A stretch of 64,000 nt of DNA, taken from Clostridiales bacterium oral taxon 876 str. F0540 (GTDB lineage Bacteria > Bacillota > Clostridia > Clostridiales > Clostridiaceae). Position numbers and translations under genes: made by a program. The notes below the pieces were generated by a model that saw only the letters and a program-made list of their open reading frames with translations, was not told the origin of the DNA and searched no databases. Location of the stretch: NCBI GenBank assembly GCA_000466585.1, contig KE993482.1, positions 51,426-115,425 of the forward strand, written 5' to 3'. Below are positions 36,165 to 43,852 of this stretch, piece after piece; position 1 is the stretch's first letter; every line of letters starts with the position of its first letter.

Positions 36165-36696
36165 TAAACTTACAGTTATTCGAATTTTTTTAATACCTAT
36201 TTTTTTGGTATTTGTAGCAGTTAAAGGAATACCCTATGGCAAAGAAATAGCTACATGTGTTTTCATAATTGCTGCATTGACAGATAAACTTGATGGATAT
36301 ATTGCACGAAGCAGAAATCAAATTACTCGCTTTGGCAAATTTATGGATCCTTTAGCTGATAAGCTTTTGGTAACAGCGGCTCTTATTTCTCTGGTTGAGT
36401 TCCAAATTATCCCGACATGGATTGCTATGGTAATCATCGCTAGAGAATTTGCTGTGACTGGTTTAAGATCTCTTGCTGCTGCAGAAGGAGTTGTTATTGC
36501 AGCAAGCTGGTGGGGCAAGATAAAAACTGTAGTACAAATTATCGCAATTATTTTAGCATTAGTAAACTTAACATATACTAATCACAATTTTCTTATAATA
36601 GCTAAGGCAAGCATGATACTTGCTGTCATTATAACCATTCTATCAGGAATAGATTACTTTATCAAAAATAAGGATGTTATAAGAACTGATAAATGA
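36151..36696 (+). CDS. pgsA: CDP-diacylglycerol--glycerol-3-phosphate 3-phosphatidyltransferase
   Basis: Makes phosphatidylglycerol phosphate from CDP-diacylglycerol, the product of cdsA in this window. The CDP-alcohol phosphotransferase motif is seen in DKLDGYIARSRNQITRFG plus the following MDPLADKLL, holding the metal-binding aspartates. Several membrane segments span its 181 residues. The ATG at 36151 has TAGGAG upstream, inside rimO. Its location before recA is the common Firmicutes order, although cinA, present between them in Bacillus, is missing. Confidence 0.95.
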   Translation: MNLANKLTVIRIFLIPIFLVFVAVKGIPYGKEIATCVFIIAALTDKLDGYIARSRNQITRFGKFMDPLADKLLVTAALISLVEFQIIPTWIAMVIIAREFAVTGLRSLAAAEGVVIAASWWGKIKTVVQIIAIILALVNLTYTNHNFLIIAKASMILAVIITILSGIDYFIKNKDVIRTDK

Positions 36697-36725
36697 TTAA
36701 TAATTCTAAAAGTGGATATAAATAT

Positions 36726-36760
36726 AAAAAGTTCCTAGAAATCCTTGGGAACTTTTTATA
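36726..36760 (+). terminator. Intrinsic terminator after pgsA
   Basis: AAAAAGTTCC (36726-36735) pairs with GGAACTTTTT (36748-36757) across a 12-base loop. It isolates recA from the rimO-pgsA unit. Confidence 0.85.
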
Positions 36761-36767
36761 TTTACTG

Positions 36768-36796
36768 TTGACCAAATTAATATTATATTATATAAT
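36768..36796 (+). promoter_or_regulatory. Sigma-A-type promoter of recA
   Basis: TTGACC at 36768-36773 and TATAAT at 36791-36796, spaced exactly 17 bp, in front of the LexA box. Confidence 0.85.
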
Positions 36797-36801
36797 TAAA
36801 T

Positions 36802-36815
36802 AGAACTTATGTTCG
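36802..36815 (+). promoter_or_regulatory. LexA (SOS) box of recA
   Basis: AGAACTTATGTTCG matches the Gram-positive LexA box CGAACRNRYGTTCG nearly perfectly, with GAAC and GTTC half-sites four bases apart. It lies just downstream of the -10 box, over the expected transcription start, so bound LexA would block initiation. The lexA gene is at 45.7 kb. Confidence 0.85.
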
Positions 36816-36851
36816 TTACTTAGAAAGGATGTGAACCCTTAAGGGATAATT

Positions 36852-37889
36852 ATGGATAATGAAAAATTAAAAGCAATTGAAGCAGCTATGGGACAAATAG
36901 AAAAACAATTTGGTAAAGGTTCGATTATGAAGCTTGGTGAACACAGTGTTTTAAATTTAGATTCTGTTTCAACAGGCTGTTTAGATTTAGATATTGCTCT
37001 TGGTATAGGCGGAGTACCTAAAGGTAGAATAGTTGAAATATTTGGGCCTGAATCTTCTGGTAAGACAACAGTTGCTCTTCATATTGTAGCTGAAGCTCAA
37101 AAAAAAGGTGGTGCTGCAGCATACGTTGATGCAGAGCATGCATTAGATCCTACCTATGCTAAAGCTCTTGGAGTAGACATAGATAACCTTGTTATATCAC
37201 AGCCTGATACTGGTGAACAGGCTTTGGAAATTGCTGAAGCTTTAATCAGGTCAAATGCTATAGATGTTATAGTTGTTGATTCTGTTGCGGCATTAGTACC
37301 TAGAGCTGAAATAGAAGGGGAGATGGGAGATTCGCATGTAGGGCTACAAGCTAGATTAATGTCTCAAGCATTAAGAAAACTAGCTGGTTCTATAAATAAA
37401 TCTAAATGCGTAGCTATATTTATAAATCAGCTAAGAGAAAAAGTTGGTATTATGTTCGGTAATCCTGAAACAACTCCTGGTGGTAGAGCTCTTAAGTTTT
37501 ATTCATCTGTAAGACTTGATATCAGAAAAATAGATTCAATAAAGCAGGGTGATGAAGTTTTAGGAAGCAGAACAAGAGTTAAAGTAATAAAAAATAAGGT
37601 AGCCCCTCCATTTAAGCAAGCGGAATTCGATATAATGTACGGTGAAGGTATATCGAGACAAGGTAATGTGTTGGATGTAGGTGTAAGAGAAGAGATTGTA
37701 CAAAAGAGCGGCGCTTGGTTCTCTTATAATGAAACACGACTTGGACAAGGAAGGGAAAATGCTAAGCAGTTTTTAAAAGAGAATACAGATGTACTTTTAG
37801 AGATCGAGAATAAAATTAGAGAAAAATATGATCTTCCTTTAGCAGTAAATTCCACTACAAATACTGATTCTAACGAGGATTCAAAATAA
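36852..37889 (+). CDS. recA: Recombinase RecA
   Basis: Strand-exchange protein for homologous recombination and the co-protease that triggers LexA self-cleavage. Walker A GPESSGKTT, the VDAEHALDP and VIVVDSVAALVP segments, and the L2 region NQLREKVGIMFGNPETTPGG are all present. Length 345 is normal, with a short acidic tail. AAAGGATGTGA upstream provides the ribosome site. The gene has its own LexA-controlled promoter and ends before an unusual 18-bp inverted repeat. Confidence 0.98.
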   Translation: MDNEKLKAIEAAMGQIEKQFGKGSIMKLGEHSVLNLDSVSTGCLDLDIALGIGGVPKGRIVEIFGPESSGKTTVALHIVAEAQKKGGAAAYVDAEHALDPTYAKALGVDIDNLVISQPDTGEQALEIAEALIRSNAIDVIVVDSVAALVPRAEIEGEMGDSHVGLQARLMSQALRKLAGSINKSKCVAIFINQLREKVGIMFGNPETTPGGRALKFYSSVRLDIRKIDSIKQGDEVLGSRTRVKVIKNKVAPPFKQAEFDIMYGEGISRQGNVLDVGVREEIVQKSGAWFSYNETRLGQGRENAKQFLKENTDVLLEIENKIREKYDLPLAVNSTTNTDSNEDSK

Positions 37890-37907
37890 GTAGCTTAAAG
37901 TTATTTT

Positions 37908-37954
37908 TAATATACATAGCGTTTGATGCATTTTGCCAAACGCTATGTATATTA
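37908..37954. repeat. 18-bp inverted repeat between recA and rny
   Basis: TAATATACATAGCGTTTG (37908-37925) pairs perfectly with its reverse complement at 37937-37954 across 11 bases. There is no T run, and the right arm ends two bases before the -35 box of rny. It could be a recA transcript end or an operator. Confidence 0.85.
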
Positions 37955-37956
37955 AC

Positions 37957-37985
37957 TTGACATATAGTTAATTATAATATAAAAT
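37957..37985 (+). promoter_or_regulatory. Sigma-A-type promoter of rny
   Basis: TTGACA at 37957-37962 and TAAAAT at 37980-37985 with 17-bp spacing. A TATAAT at 37973-37978 is too close to the -35 box. Confidence 0.65.
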
Positions 37986-38103
37986 AGTATACAAATACTG
38001 GTTTAGCATATTCAATTTTTGCCAATTAAATAAATATAACACCTTTTATAAGCTTATATCTTGATAAATTAAACTATGCAAAGGAAGCAAGGAGGTGTTA
38101 GAT

Positions 38104-39648
38104 TTGCCTACAACAATTACAATTATTGGCATCATAATAATCACTTTTGCAGCAATTATATGTGCTGCAGTTTATGTAAGAAAAAATATATCACAAGCTA
38201 ATATTTCAAAAGCTGAGGAAAAGTCTAAACAAATTATTGATGAAGCGTCTAAAGAGGCAGAATCACTAAAAAAGGAAGCGGTGCTTGAGGCTAAGGAAGA
38301 AGTACATAGACTCAGAACCGATTTTGAAAAAGAGTCTCGAGATAGAAGAAATGAAATTCAAAGACTTGAAAGAAGGCTAATACAGCGTGAAGAACTGTTA
38401 GATAAAAAAAGTGATATGCTTGAAAAAAGAGATGAAAGTCTCAACAAGAAACAATCTGAAATTCAATCATTAGAAGAACAAATTCAAATTCTTTATCAAA
38501 AGCAAAGAGAAGAACTAGAAAGACTTTCTGGTCTAAGTTCTGAAGATGCAAAACAATTATTATTAGATGAAATTAGAAAAGAAATTAAACATGATGCTGC
38601 GGTTTTAATAAAGGAAGTAGAAACTAAAGCGAAGGAAGAAGCAGATAAGAGAGCTCGCGAGGTTATTACTTGTGCAATACAAAGATGCGCGGCTGATCAT
38701 GTGGCTGAAACAACAGTCCATGTTGTAGCACTTCCTAATGATGAGATGAAAGGAAGAATAATAGGTAGAGAAGGTAGAAACATAAGAACCCTCGAAACAC
38801 TTACAGGGATTGATTTAATAATTGATGATACTCCTGAAGCAGTTATTCTTTCTGGTTTTGACCCAATTAGGAGAGAAGTTGCTAGAATTGCTCTTGAAAA
38901 ATTGATTGTAGATGGTAGAATTCATCCAGCTAGAATCGAGGAAATGGTTGAAAAAGCGAAGAAAGAAGTTGACAACCATATTAAAGAGGAAGGCGAACAG
39001 GCTACTTTTGAAACTGGCATACATGGTTTACATTCTGAACTGATTAGATTGCTCGGAAGATTAAAATACAGAACAAGTTATGGTCAAAATGTTTTGAAAC
39101 ATTCTATTGAAGTATCTTACTTAGCAGGATTAATGGCTGCTGAATTAGGATTAGATGTGGCAGTAGCTAAAAGAGCAGGTTTGTTACATGATATCGGTAA
39201 AGCTGTAGATCATGAAATTGAAGGACCACATGCTTTGATTGGAGCTGATTTAGCAAAAAAATATCACGAATCTCCAATTGTAGTAAATGCTATAGGTGCT
39301 CACCACGGAGATGTTGAGTTTCAATCTTTAGAAGCAATATTAGTTCAGGCAGCAGATGCTATTTCTGCAGCAAGACCTGGCGCGAGAAGAGAAACTTTAG
39401 AAGCATATATAAAGCGACTCGAGAAACTTGAAGAAATAGCTAATCTTTATGAAGGTGTTGAAAAATCTTTTGCTATTCAAGCTGGAAGAGAGATTAGAAT
39501 TTTAGTTAAACCTGAAGAAGTAGATGATGCAGGTGCAACTGAATTAGCTAGAAATATTGTTAAGAAGATAGAAAGTGAGCTTGAATATCCAGGTCAAATT
39601 AAGGTTAATGTTATTAGAGAAACTCGCTCAATCGAATACGCAAAGTAA
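38104..39648 (+). CDS. rny: Ribonuclease Y
   Basis: Membrane-anchored endoribonuclease that starts decay of many mRNAs in Gram-positive bacteria. An N-terminal membrane helix (residues 1-25) is followed by a long charged coiled coil to about 180, a KH domain (MKGRIIGREGRNIRTLETLTG) and an HD domain with AGLLHDIGKA. AAGGAGGTG places the start at the TTG at 38104 (MPTTITIIG), giving 514 residues; the GTG at 38095 lies in the ribosome site. It follows recA, the standard Clostridia order. Confidence 0.96.
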   Translation: MPTTITIIGIIIITFAAIICAAVYVRKNISQANISKAEEKSKQIIDEASKEAESLKKEAVLEAKEEVHRLRTDFEKESRDRRNEIQRLERRLIQREELLDKKSDMLEKRDESLNKKQSEIQSLEEQIQILYQKQREELERLSGLSSEDAKQLLLDEIRKEIKHDAAVLIKEVETKAKEEADKRAREVITCAIQRCAADHVAETTVHVVALPNDEMKGRIIGREGRNIRTLETLTGIDLIIDDTPEAVILSGFDPIRREVARIALEKLIVDGRIHPARIEEMVEKAKKEVDNHIKEEGEQATFETGIHGLHSELIRLLGRLKYRTSYGQNVLKHSIEVSYLAGLMAAELGLDVAVAKRAGLLHDIGKAVDHEIEGPHALIGADLAKKYHESPIVVNAIGAHHGDVEFQSLEAILVQAADAISAARPGARRETLEAYIKRLEKLEEIANLYEGVEKSFAIQAGREIRILVKPEEVDDAGATELARNIVKKIESELEYPGQIKVNVIRETRSIEYAK

Positions 39649-39653
39649 TTATG

Positions 39654-39683
39654 AAACTGCTGATATATTCAGCAGTTTTTATT
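39654..39683 (+). terminator. Intrinsic terminator after rny
   Basis: AAACTGCTGA (39654-39663) pairs with TCAGCAGTTT (39669-39678) around five bases, followed by T residues. Confidence 0.9.
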
Positions 39684-39776
39684 CTTTCTTCTAGTAGCCT
39701 TAGATTCTTAAATTATATACTATTACAATAAAAATCATAAAAATTTGTAATCTTTTGAAAAATGCTTTTTCATGAA

Positions 39777-39806
39777 AGGATTTTATTACTAAGACGTAGA
39801 AATAGA
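39777..39806 (+). promoter_or_regulatory. Possible sigma-H-type promoter of spoVS
   Basis: AGGATTT at 39777-39783 and GTAGAAAT at 39796-39803 resemble the sigma-H boxes AGGAWWW and RnnGAATWW with 12-base spacing, with GAAA in place of GAAT. Bacillus spoVS depends on sigma-H, which makes this plausible. Confidence 0.35.
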
Positions 39807-39854
39807 ATATTGTAAATATGGAATTTATCAAGTATTTGTAGGAGGGTTACTATA

Positions 39855-40115
39855 ATGGAAGTATTAAAAGTTTCAGCAAAATCCAATCCAAATTCTGTAG
39901 CAGGTGCTTTAGCTGGAGTATTAAGAGAAAATAGTACTGCAGAAATTCAAGCAATAGGTGCTGGGGCGCTTAATCAAGCGGTAAAAGCTATTGCAATTGC
40001 AAGGGGGTTTGTTGCTCCTACCGGTATTGACTTAGTTTGTATACCGGCATTTACAGATGTTGAAATTGATGGAGATGAAAGAACTGCTATTAAGCTTATA
40101 GTTCAGCATAGATAA
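39855..40115 (+). CDS. spoVS: Stage V sporulation protein S
   Basis: Small Alba-fold-like protein needed for late sporulation steps in Bacillus. The 86 residues EVLKVSAKSNPNSVAGALAG, IQAIGAGALNQAVKAIAIARG and FTDVEIDGDERTAIKLIV are almost invariant in the family. GGAGGG precedes the ATG. It lies alone between terminators, after rny as in other Firmicutes. Its presence supports a spore-forming host. Confidence 0.97.
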   Translation: MEVLKVSAKSNPNSVAGALAGVLRENSTAEIQAIGAGALNQAVKAIAIARGFVAPTGIDLVCIPAFTDVEIDGDERTAIKLIVQHR

Positions 40116-40125
40116 ACTGTTATAA

Positions 40126-40160
40126 AAAAACTTGAAGAAAAAAATTCTTCAAGTTTTTAT
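40126..40160 (+). terminator. Intrinsic terminator after spoVS
   Basis: AAAAACTTGAAGAA (40126-40139) pairs perfectly with TTCTTCAAGTTTTT (40145-40158) across five A residues. Confidence 0.92.
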
Positions 40161-40177
40161 TATTATATATAAAAATG

Positions 40178-40206
40178 TTTACAATAGGAATACTAAATGA
40201 TATATT
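40178..40206 (+). promoter_or_regulatory. Promoter of the PHP phosphoesterase gene
   Basis: TTTACA at 40178-40183 and TATATT at 40201-40206 with 17-bp spacing, shortly after the spoVS terminator. Confidence 0.5.
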
Positions 40207-40258
40207 ATTAATATAAAATGAATGTAATCCTTCATTTTTTTGTAAAAAGGTGTATAAT

Positions 40259-41098
40259 ATGCAGTTTTCAGATTTACATATTCATTCGGTGTATTCAGAT
40301 GGTTTGATGTGGCCAAGCGAAATTGCTGAAACAGCAAGTAAAAGTGGTATCAAATATATTTCTATAACTGATCATGATACAATTGATTCGCAATATAATT
40401 TGATCGAATTAAGTAACAGATATAATATTAGTATTATACCGGGAATAGAGTTTAGTACAATATACAACGATATTGAAATACATATACTTGGATATTTTAT
40501 TGACATATATAATCAAGAATTGCAGCAGATGCTTAGTATAATAAAAAATAGTAGAGAAAAAAGAATCAAAGATATTATTGACAAATTAAACGATTTAGAT
40601 ATAGACATTTCATACAGCGATATACTTCACGAGGGCTCTTCTTTAGGAAGGCCACATATTGCTAAGATATTGGTGAGTAAAGGTTATGCAGGAAATACAA
40701 AAGAGGCATTTACGCAATATTTAATAAAAGGAAAGCCAGCATATGTAGATAGATATAAAGTCCATTATAAGGACGTTTTGAAACTTATTAGAAATTGCAA
40801 CGGTGTTTCTGTTTTAGCACATCCTGGAGAAATATATAAAGGAATACATTTAGAAAAGACTATTAAGGAATTAAAAGTTTATGGTTTAAATGGTATTGAA
40901 GTATTTCACCCAGCTCATTCTTCTAAACAAATTAGCGATTATTACAACCTATCCAAAAAATATTCTTTAGTTATAAGCGGAGGTAGTGATTATCATGGAG
41001 GCTTCAGCAATAATTTTTCTACCATTAGTATTGGTTCCTATGGTTTAGACGAAAACTTGACAAACAAGTTCTTAAAATTAAATTTATTAAATAGATAG
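40259..41098 (+). CDS. PHP domain phosphoesterase
   Basis: PHP-family metal-dependent hydrolase similar to the TrpH/YciV group, whose members act on 3',5'-bisphosphonucleotides or short RNA ends. Metal ligands are visible as LHIHSVYSDG, ITDHDTID, PGIEFS, the LAHPGE motif and GSDYHGG near the end. The start at 40259 has AAAAGGTG upstream; an in-frame GTG at 40250 is part of that site. 279 residues. It is 10 bases from the aminotransferase gene, so probably co-transcribed; the substrate here is unknown. Confidence 0.88.
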   Translation: MQFSDLHIHSVYSDGLMWPSEIAETASKSGIKYISITDHDTIDSQYNLIELSNRYNISIIPGIEFSTIYNDIEIHILGYFIDIYNQELQQMLSIIKNSREKRIKDIIDKLNDLDIDISYSDILHEGSSLGRPHIAKILVSKGYAGNTKEAFTQYLIKGKPAYVDRYKVHYKDVLKLIRNCNGVSVLAHPGEIYKGIHLEKTIKELKVYGLNGIEVFHPAHSSKQISDYYNLSKKYSLVISGGSDYHGGFSNNFSTISIGSYGLDENLTNKFLKLNLLNR

Positions 41099-41108
41099 GA
41101 GATTTATT

Positions 41109-42302
41109 ATGATTTATTCTATTAAAGCACAGGGAATAGCACCATCTATAACATTATCTATAGATGCAAAAGCCAAGAAGATGAAACAGGAAGGAATTGA
41201 TGTAATTGGATTCGGAGCTGGAGAGCCTGACTTCAATACACCTGAAAATATTCAGAATGCTGCTATAGAGGCTATTAAGAGAGGTTTTACTAAATATACA
41301 GCTGCATCTGGAATAAAAGAGCTAAAGGAGGCTATTGCCCAAAAATTTAAAAATGATAATAGTTTAAGCTATACTCATTCGCAAATTGTAGTTTCAACTG
41401 GAGCAAAACAGTCTTTAGCGAATGTATTTCAAGCAATTCTTAATCCTGGAGATGAAGTAATTATACCTATTCCATTCTGGGTTAGTTATCCTGAACTGGT
41501 AAAGCTATCTGATGGTGTTCCGAAATTTATTGAAACAACTGAAGAAAATAATTTTAAATATAGCATAAGTTCCTTAGAAAAAGTAGTTACTAATAAAACA
41601 AAAGCTATAATTGTCAATAGCCCAAACAATCCAACAGGTACAGTATATAATAGAGAAGACTTAATATCTATTGCTGATTTTGCAAAAAAACATGACTTAG
41701 TTATTATTTCTGATGAGATATATGAAAAACTAATATATTCCGAGAACAAGCATGTTAGTATCGCAAGCCTTTCAAAGGATGCATATGATAGAACAGTTGT
41801 AATAAATGGCGTATCTAAATCGTATGCTATGACAGGATGGAGAATTGGATATGCTGCCTGCGGAGATGAAAAAATTGCAAAATTAATGTCTAATATACAA
41901 AGCCATGTTACTTCTAACCCTAACTCAATCGCTCAATATGCTTCCGTGGAAGCATTGAATGGTGAACAAGAAACCATTATGCATATGCTTAACGAATTTA
42001 ATAACCGAAGAAAGTATATGGTAAACAGAATAAATAAAATTAAATATATCTCATGCAATGAACCAGAAGGTGCTTTTTATATAATGGTAAATATATCAAA
42101 TATAATAGGAAAGAGTATAAATGGAATTTGCATAAAGGACTCTTTGACATTTTCAGATGTATTACTAGAAGAAGAAAAAGTTGCAGTTATACCGGGAAGT
42201 GCATTCGGTGTAGACAATTATATCAGATTATCTTACGCAACATCACTAGAAAATATAGAAAATGGTCTAAATAGAATTGAAAATTTCTTAAACAAATTTT
42301 AA
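41109..42302 (+). CDS. Pyridoxal phosphate-dependent aminotransferase (AspB-like)
   Basis: Fold-type I class I/II aminotransferase, most like bacterial aspartate aminotransferases of subgroup Ib. The start IKAQGIAPSITLSIDAKAKKM, GFGAGEPDFNTPENI, NSPNNPTGTVY and ISDEIYEKL are typical; the PLP lysine is in VNGVSKSYAMTGWRIGY. Length 397 is standard. It is linked to a PHP gene and to PTS IIA/HPr genes, which gives no clear pathway context. Substrate preference is inferred. Confidence 0.88.
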   Translation: MIYSIKAQGIAPSITLSIDAKAKKMKQEGIDVIGFGAGEPDFNTPENIQNAAIEAIKRGFTKYTAASGIKELKEAIAQKFKNDNSLSYTHSQIVVSTGAKQSLANVFQAILNPGDEVIIPIPFWVSYPELVKLSDGVPKFIETTEENNFKYSISSLEKVVTNKTKAIIVNSPNNPTGTVYNREDLISIADFAKKHDLVIISDEIYEKLIYSENKHVSIASLSKDAYDRTVVINGVSKSYAMTGWRIGYAACGDEKIAKLMSNIQSHVTSNPNSIAQYASVEALNGEQETIMHMLNEFNNRRKYMVNRINKIKYISCNEPEGAFYIMVNISNIIGKSINGICIKDSLTFSDVLLEEEKVAVIPGSAFGVDNYIRLSYATSLENIENGLNRIENFLNKF

Positions 42303-42315
42303 TGGGAGATATTTT

Positions 42316-42774
42316 ATGAAAGATACCATAAAGCTTATAATGCCTGTTGATGGAGAAGTTATACCATTATCAGAGGTAACTGATTATCTGTTCAATAAAA
42401 AGATAATAGGTGAAGGATTGGCAATAAATCCTAAGGATAATTTTATTGTTTCTCCAGTTGATGGCGAAATTACACTTGTTTATGAAGGCAAACATGCAAT
42501 TGCTCTAAAAACCAAAGAGGGTCTTCAAATTCTTATACACGTAGGAATTGGATCTGTAAGGCTTGAAGGTAGGGGTATTGCAAACTACGTGAAAGTAGGA
42601 GATAAAGTAACTAAGGGCGATAAGCTTATGTTCTTTGATAAAGACTTCTTAGAGAAAAAGGTTTCACCTATCACACCTGTGTTAATAACAAACCCAGAGC
42701 TTATTAAGTCATTAGATATTAATTATAAAGCTTGTAGATCTGGAGAAACATTACTTATTATTGAATTAAAATAA
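42316..42774 (+). CDS. PTS glucose-type IIA component
   Basis: Phosphocarrier of the glucose-family phosphotransferase system, receiving phosphate from HPr. The active His75 is in QILIHVGIGSV and the companion His60 in EGKHAIAL, 15 residues apart as in the family; SPVDGEITLVY and EGRGIANYVKVGDKV flank them. A stand-alone 152-residue domain without IIB or IIC parts. Whether it feeds a transporter or has only a regulatory role cannot be told. ptsH follows after its own promoter. Confidence 0.94.
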   Translation: MKDTIKLIMPVDGEVIPLSEVTDYLFNKKIIGEGLAINPKDNFIVSPVDGEITLVYEGKHAIALKTKEGLQILIHVGIGSVRLEGRGIANYVKVGDKVTKGDKLMFFDKDFLEKKVSPITPVLITNPELIKSLDINYKACRSGETLLIIELK

Positions 42775-42784
42775 ACTGTTTCCG

Positions 42785-42812
42785 TTGTAATCTTTTTAAA
42801 AAATGCTATAAT
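42785..42812 (+). promoter_or_regulatory. Promoter of ptsH
   Basis: TTGTAA at 42785-42790 and TATAAT at 42807-42812, spaced 16 bp, with a TG extension just before the -10 box. Confidence 0.65.
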
Positions 42813-42852
42813 ATAAATGTTAGTTATAATTATATAATAGAGGTGATAAGAA

Positions 42853-43113
42853 GTGGTAACTAAAGAAGTAGTTGTTAAGAACGCAACTGGCCTGCATGCT
42901 AGACCTGCGACTTTATTAGTGAAAAAAGCATCCTCCTTTAAATCAGACGTAAGTATAGAATTTAATGGAAGAAAGGCTAATGTAAAGAGCCTTATAGGTG
43001 TTTTATCATTAGGTGTTACAAAAAATTCAACCGTTAAGGTTATTGCATCCGGCGATGATGAAAGCTTAGCTGTTGAAGAAATAGTAAAGTTAATTGACTC
43101 ATTAGAAGAATAA
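42853..43113 (+). CDS. ptsH: Phosphocarrier protein HPr
   Basis: Central PTS protein: His15 (ATGLHARPATLLV) carries phosphate from enzyme I, and Ser46 (NVKSLIGVLSLG) is the site that HPr kinase uses for catabolite control in Gram-positive bacteria. Both residues are present, so this is a true HPr and not the His15-lacking Crh. The GTG start follows GAGGTGAT. 86 residues. ptsI is not adjacent in this window. A bidirectional terminator follows. Confidence 0.96.
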   Translation: MVTKEVVVKNATGLHARPATLLVKKASSFKSDVSIEFNGRKANVKSLIGVLSLGVTKNSTVKVIASGDDESLAVEEIVKLIDSLEE

Positions 43114-43147
43114 AAAATAAAAGGCTTGAATCAGCCTTTTATTTTTT
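43112..43147. terminator. Bidirectional terminator between ptsH and the DUF378 gene
   Basis: AAAAAATAAAAGGCT (43112-43126) pairs perfectly with AGCCTTTTATTTTTT (43133-43147), a 15-bp stem with A and T tracts on both sides. Confidence 0.92.
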
Positions 43148-43157
43148 TCTTTCAATA

Positions 43158-43367
43158 TCATGCTTTTCTTGTTTTTAGTATGAAAATAAGCATATCAACG
43201 CCGGCTATTCCTAGTAATATATAAATAATTCTTGATACAATCTGTAAATTGAATCCTAATAACAAATGCACTATATCAAAATTAAATAATCCATATAGTC
43301 CCCAATTAATTCCACCAATAATAACTAATATAAAAGAAATTTTATCAAGTACACTTACCTTATACAT
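43158..43367 (-). CDS. DUF378 family small membrane protein
   Basis: A 69-residue protein with two hydrophobic segments (about residues 5-28 and 40-64). The segment IGGINWGLYGLFNFDIV is the hallmark of the DUF378 family, whose function is unknown. The start at 43367 has GGAGGT seven bases upstream; an in-frame ATG at 43379 overlaps that site. It is the only small membrane gene in the area and converges on ptsH. Confidence 0.85.
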   Translation of the reverse strand: MYKVSVLDKISFILVIIGGINWGLYGLFNFDIVHLLLGFNLQIVSRIIYILLGIAGVDMLIFILKTRKA

Positions 43368-43457
43368 TTTTACCTCCATTTTTATTAATTATATATAGAG
43401 TATATTACGCATTGAAAGAAATCATAACATTTAATAAATAGTATATGAAGCATTGAA

Positions 43458-43487
43458 GAGAAAACTTGAACTTCAGTCAAGTTTCTC
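43458..43487. repeat. Inverted repeat with 7-bp spacer
   Basis: AAACTTGA (43462-43469) and TCAAGTTT (43477-43484) flank ACTTCAG; the arms extend by GAG and CTC after one unpaired A. The arm-spacer-arm layout resembles a tyrosine-recombinase core site. No T run follows. Confidence 0.7.
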
Positions 43488-43687
43488 AGAACAGATACTG
43501 TATATACGTATTTAAAACGCTTTGTGATGTTATATGCAAGCTATAAAGACTTTTCATCCCTTCTACTCATGTTTTGGGAAATATTCGCTCTAGGGGCTTA
43601 TATGGAGTATGAATTCAGATTTTACTTAAGCTATAATCTATTTATCTATTAGAAGATTTAATGTAAAATATAGTTTAATAATTAGTA

Positions 43688-43710
43688 TAAGTTTTAATAT
43701 TTAAAACTTA
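43688..43710. repeat. Inverted repeat of 10-bp arms
   Basis: TAAGTTTTAA (43688-43697) pairs with TTAAAACTTA (43701-43710) across three bases, upstream of the recombinase gene. No T run follows. Confidence 0.6.
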
Positions 43711-43818
43711 AGTTATATATTATATACGGAGCAAGGGAAGTACATTTTTATTGCGTAATTTCGTATTTTTCAATTTCGCTAAATGTAAATTTATTAGAAT
43801 CGCCTTTACAAACGAAGT

Positions 43819-43843
43819 CCCTTTCTATATAATTGAGAAAGGG
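43819..43843 (+). promoter_or_regulatory. Hairpin covering the recombinase ribosome site
   Basis: CCCTTTCT (43819-43826) pairs with AGAAAGGG (43836-43843) across nine bases. The right arm is the first part of the AAAGGGGGG Shine-Dalgarno tract of the next gene, so the fold could lower its translation. Confidence 0.55.
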
Positions 43844-43852
43844 GGGTAATTT

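Larger units (their letters stand above)
43368..43852. other. 485-bp non-coding region with three inverted repeats
   Basis: No frame here looks coding. The stretch separates the divergent DUF378 and recombinase genes. It contains an inverted repeat at 43458-43487, a second at 43688-43710 and a hairpin at 43819-43843 that reaches the recombinase ribosome site. A TATAAT at 43632-43637 has no good -35 box. I recognise no riboswitch or structured-RNA family. Confidence 0.6.

Noticed and set aside
42781..42796. Catabolite-responsive element at the ptsH promoter
   Set aside because: TGTTTCCGTTGTAA shares the central CG but lacks the closing CA of the consensus, so it is not convincing.
43704..43731. 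AT-rich stretch before the recombinase as a chromosomal dif site
   Set aside because: It begins with ACTT and contains TATATATTATATA, but the second half lacks the TTATGTNAAC-type XerD arm known from Firmicutes dif sites. Match is no better than expected for such AT-rich DNA.
43368..43852. Riboswitch or structured RNA in the long non-coding gap
   Set aside because: None of the conserved cores I know (cyclic-di-GMP, cobalamin, T-box, SAM, purine) could be found; only simple inverted repeats are seen.
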